Assembly: GCA_937944385.1 (NCBI GenBank)
Contig: CALDYQ010000051.1
Span: forward strand, 1 to 54,384
DNA: 54,384 nucleotides
From: an uncultured Burkholderiales bacterium
GTDB lineage: Bacteria > Pseudomonadota > Gammaproteobacteria > Burkholderiales > Casimicrobiaceae
Direction: 5' to 3'
In this document: positions 53,626-54,384 of the stretch, one piece after another
How positions within the stretch are numbered: position 1 is the first letter of the stretch
Layout of the letters: the number at the start of each line of letters is the position of its first letter
Position numbers and translations under genes: made by a program
Notes under the pieces: model-generated
The model's input: only the letters and a program-made list of their open reading frames with translations
The model's database searches: none
Told to the model about the DNA's origin: nothing

Positions 53626-54372
53626 ATGCCCCTCAACCCGCCCCGGCATCGACCCTTCCTCCTCGTGGTGACGACGCTTCTCGCCGTGAGCATCATCAAT
53701 GCCCCGTCACACGGCAACACGACAGCCGACTCGCCGGTCCCGGCGCGTGACGTACTCACGCTCGACGCCGCGGTCGCAACTGAGGTGACGCCCGACCTGG
53801 CCGTGATCACGCTCGCCGCCGAGGCCGCAGGCGCGGACGCCGCGGCCCTCACGCGCGAGGTTCAGCAAGCAATCAACGCCGCTCTCGCGCTCGCCAAGAC
53901 CACCCGAGACATCGAGGCGCGTACCGGCGGCTTCAGCACCCAGCCGCGCTGGAACACGAAGGGCGGGCGCGACGGTTGGACCGTGCGGGCGGAACTCATC
54001 CTCAAGTCCAGGGATTTCGGCGCGCTGGGTACGCTCGCCGGTCGACTGGTACAGCAAAAGCTCATGATCGTGTCGAGCGGCTTCGAGGTCTCCCGCGACC
54101 TCCGAGAGCGCGAGGAGGCTGCGCTGATCGAACGCGGCATCGCCGCCTTTCAGGCCAAGGCACGCACGGCGGCCCGGGCCTTCGGTTTCACGGCCTTCAA
54201 CCTCCGGGAGGTGAACCTCGGCACGATCAATGGCGAGCTGCGTCCGCAACCCCGCCCGATGCTGGCCCGCGCGGCCGAGATGGCTGCGGCACCGCCCGAG
54301 CCGGTGGCGATCGAGGCCGGGCGGGTGACACTTTCGCTGTCGGTCAGCGGATCCGTCCAACTCGTCAAATGA
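53626..54372 (+). CDS. SIMPL-domain (DUF541) periplasmic protein
   Basis: This 248-aa protein starts with a signal peptide (FLLVVTTLLAVSIINAPSHG) and carries the SIMPL/DUF541 fold. DVLTLDAAVATEVTPDLAVIT, the long helix REVQQAINAALALAKTT, then GGFSTQPRWNTKGGRDGW and ending with VTLSLSVSGSVQLV. Relatives include E. coli YggE, which lowers oxidative damage by an unknown mechanism. It is divergent from the kinase/dnaJ pair. Confidence 0.9.
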   Translation: MPLNPPRHRPFLLVVTTLLAVSIINAPSHGNTTADSPVPARDVLTLDAAVATEVTPDLAVITLAAEAAGADAAALTREVQQAINAALALAKTTRDIEARTGGFSTQPRWNTKGGRDGWTVRAELILKSRDFGALGTLAGRLVQQKLMIVSSGFEVSRDLREREEAALIERGIAAFQAKARTAARAFGFTAFNLREVNLGTINGELRPQPRPMLARAAEMAAAPPEPVAIEAGRVTLSLSVSGSVQLVK

Positions 54373-54384
54373 GCCTTGGACGCA

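Overview
This 54.4-kb window is a GC-rich bacterial chromosome segment with densely packed, often overlapping genes. The gene content (pmbA-darP-mogA, COX15-type ctaA, ubiB, a rhlE-like helicase, DUF3501 with rubrerythrin, cytochrome c5 family genes) suggests a betaproteobacterium of the Burkholderiales/Rhodocyclales type. That is inference from family content, not a taxonomic assignment. About 56 protein genes, one tRNA, one TPP riboswitch and several terminators and promoters are supported. Long ORFs lying opposite recognised genes are high-GC shadows and are omitted.

Layout. 1-2182: TRAP transporter permeases (dctM partial, dctQ). 2419-5035: pmbA, divergent from darP and mogA. 5289-8594: an accessory block on the minus strand encoding two roadblock/LC7-like proteins, a BLUF blue-light sensor and a 513-aa protein ending in a Ras/MglA/CvnD-like P-loop GTPase, preceded by a doubtful, possibly frameshifted small ORF. 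8961-10193: an ABC ATPase fused to a dual-specificity phosphatase. 10219-11992: DUF167, DUF3147 and heme A synthase. 12169-13719: ubiB. 13721-18211: a glutamine-synthetase-like enzyme and a Rieske oxygenase, divergent from a sodium:solute symporter. 18317-21926: a TPP riboswitch controlling a TonB-dependent receptor, a PnuC/PnuT permease and a NadR-like kinase, which reads as a complete thiamine scavenging operon.

21984-33057: housekeeping genes (yqaA, KTSC protein, yajQ, a small lipoprotein, an outer-membrane protein, a thioesterase, a SMUG1-type glycosylase, murB, an M48 protease, a frameshifted rhodanese, msrA, ldcA, valS). 33189-36071: a hypothetical protein, holC and an IlvB-like ThDP enzyme. 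36112-38668: rubrerythrin, a GlpC-like Fe-S protein and DUF3501, with a repeat-rich spacer. 38900-43556: rhlE-like helicase, ybaK, a GNAT acetyltransferase, malate synthase and a small membrane protein. 43990-47522: tRNA-Arg(CCG), a membrane-anchored cytochrome c, apaH, an acyltransferase and a CsgG/peptidoglycan-binding lipoprotein. 47597-54372: a LuxR-type regulator with a hybrid kinase, dnaJ, a small P-loop kinase and a SIMPL protein.

The strongest candidate for an undescribed system is 5289-8268, a photoreceptor encoded together with a bacterial Ras-like GTPase and its roadblock partners. Beside it on the same strand is the unusual ABC-ATPase/phosphatase fusion. Other notable features are the TPP-controlled thiamine import operon, a recurring arrangement in which a -10 hexamer lies 6-7 nt before the start codon (six genes, suggesting leaderless mRNAs), and a mirror-image pair of promoters between the tRNA and the cytochrome gene.
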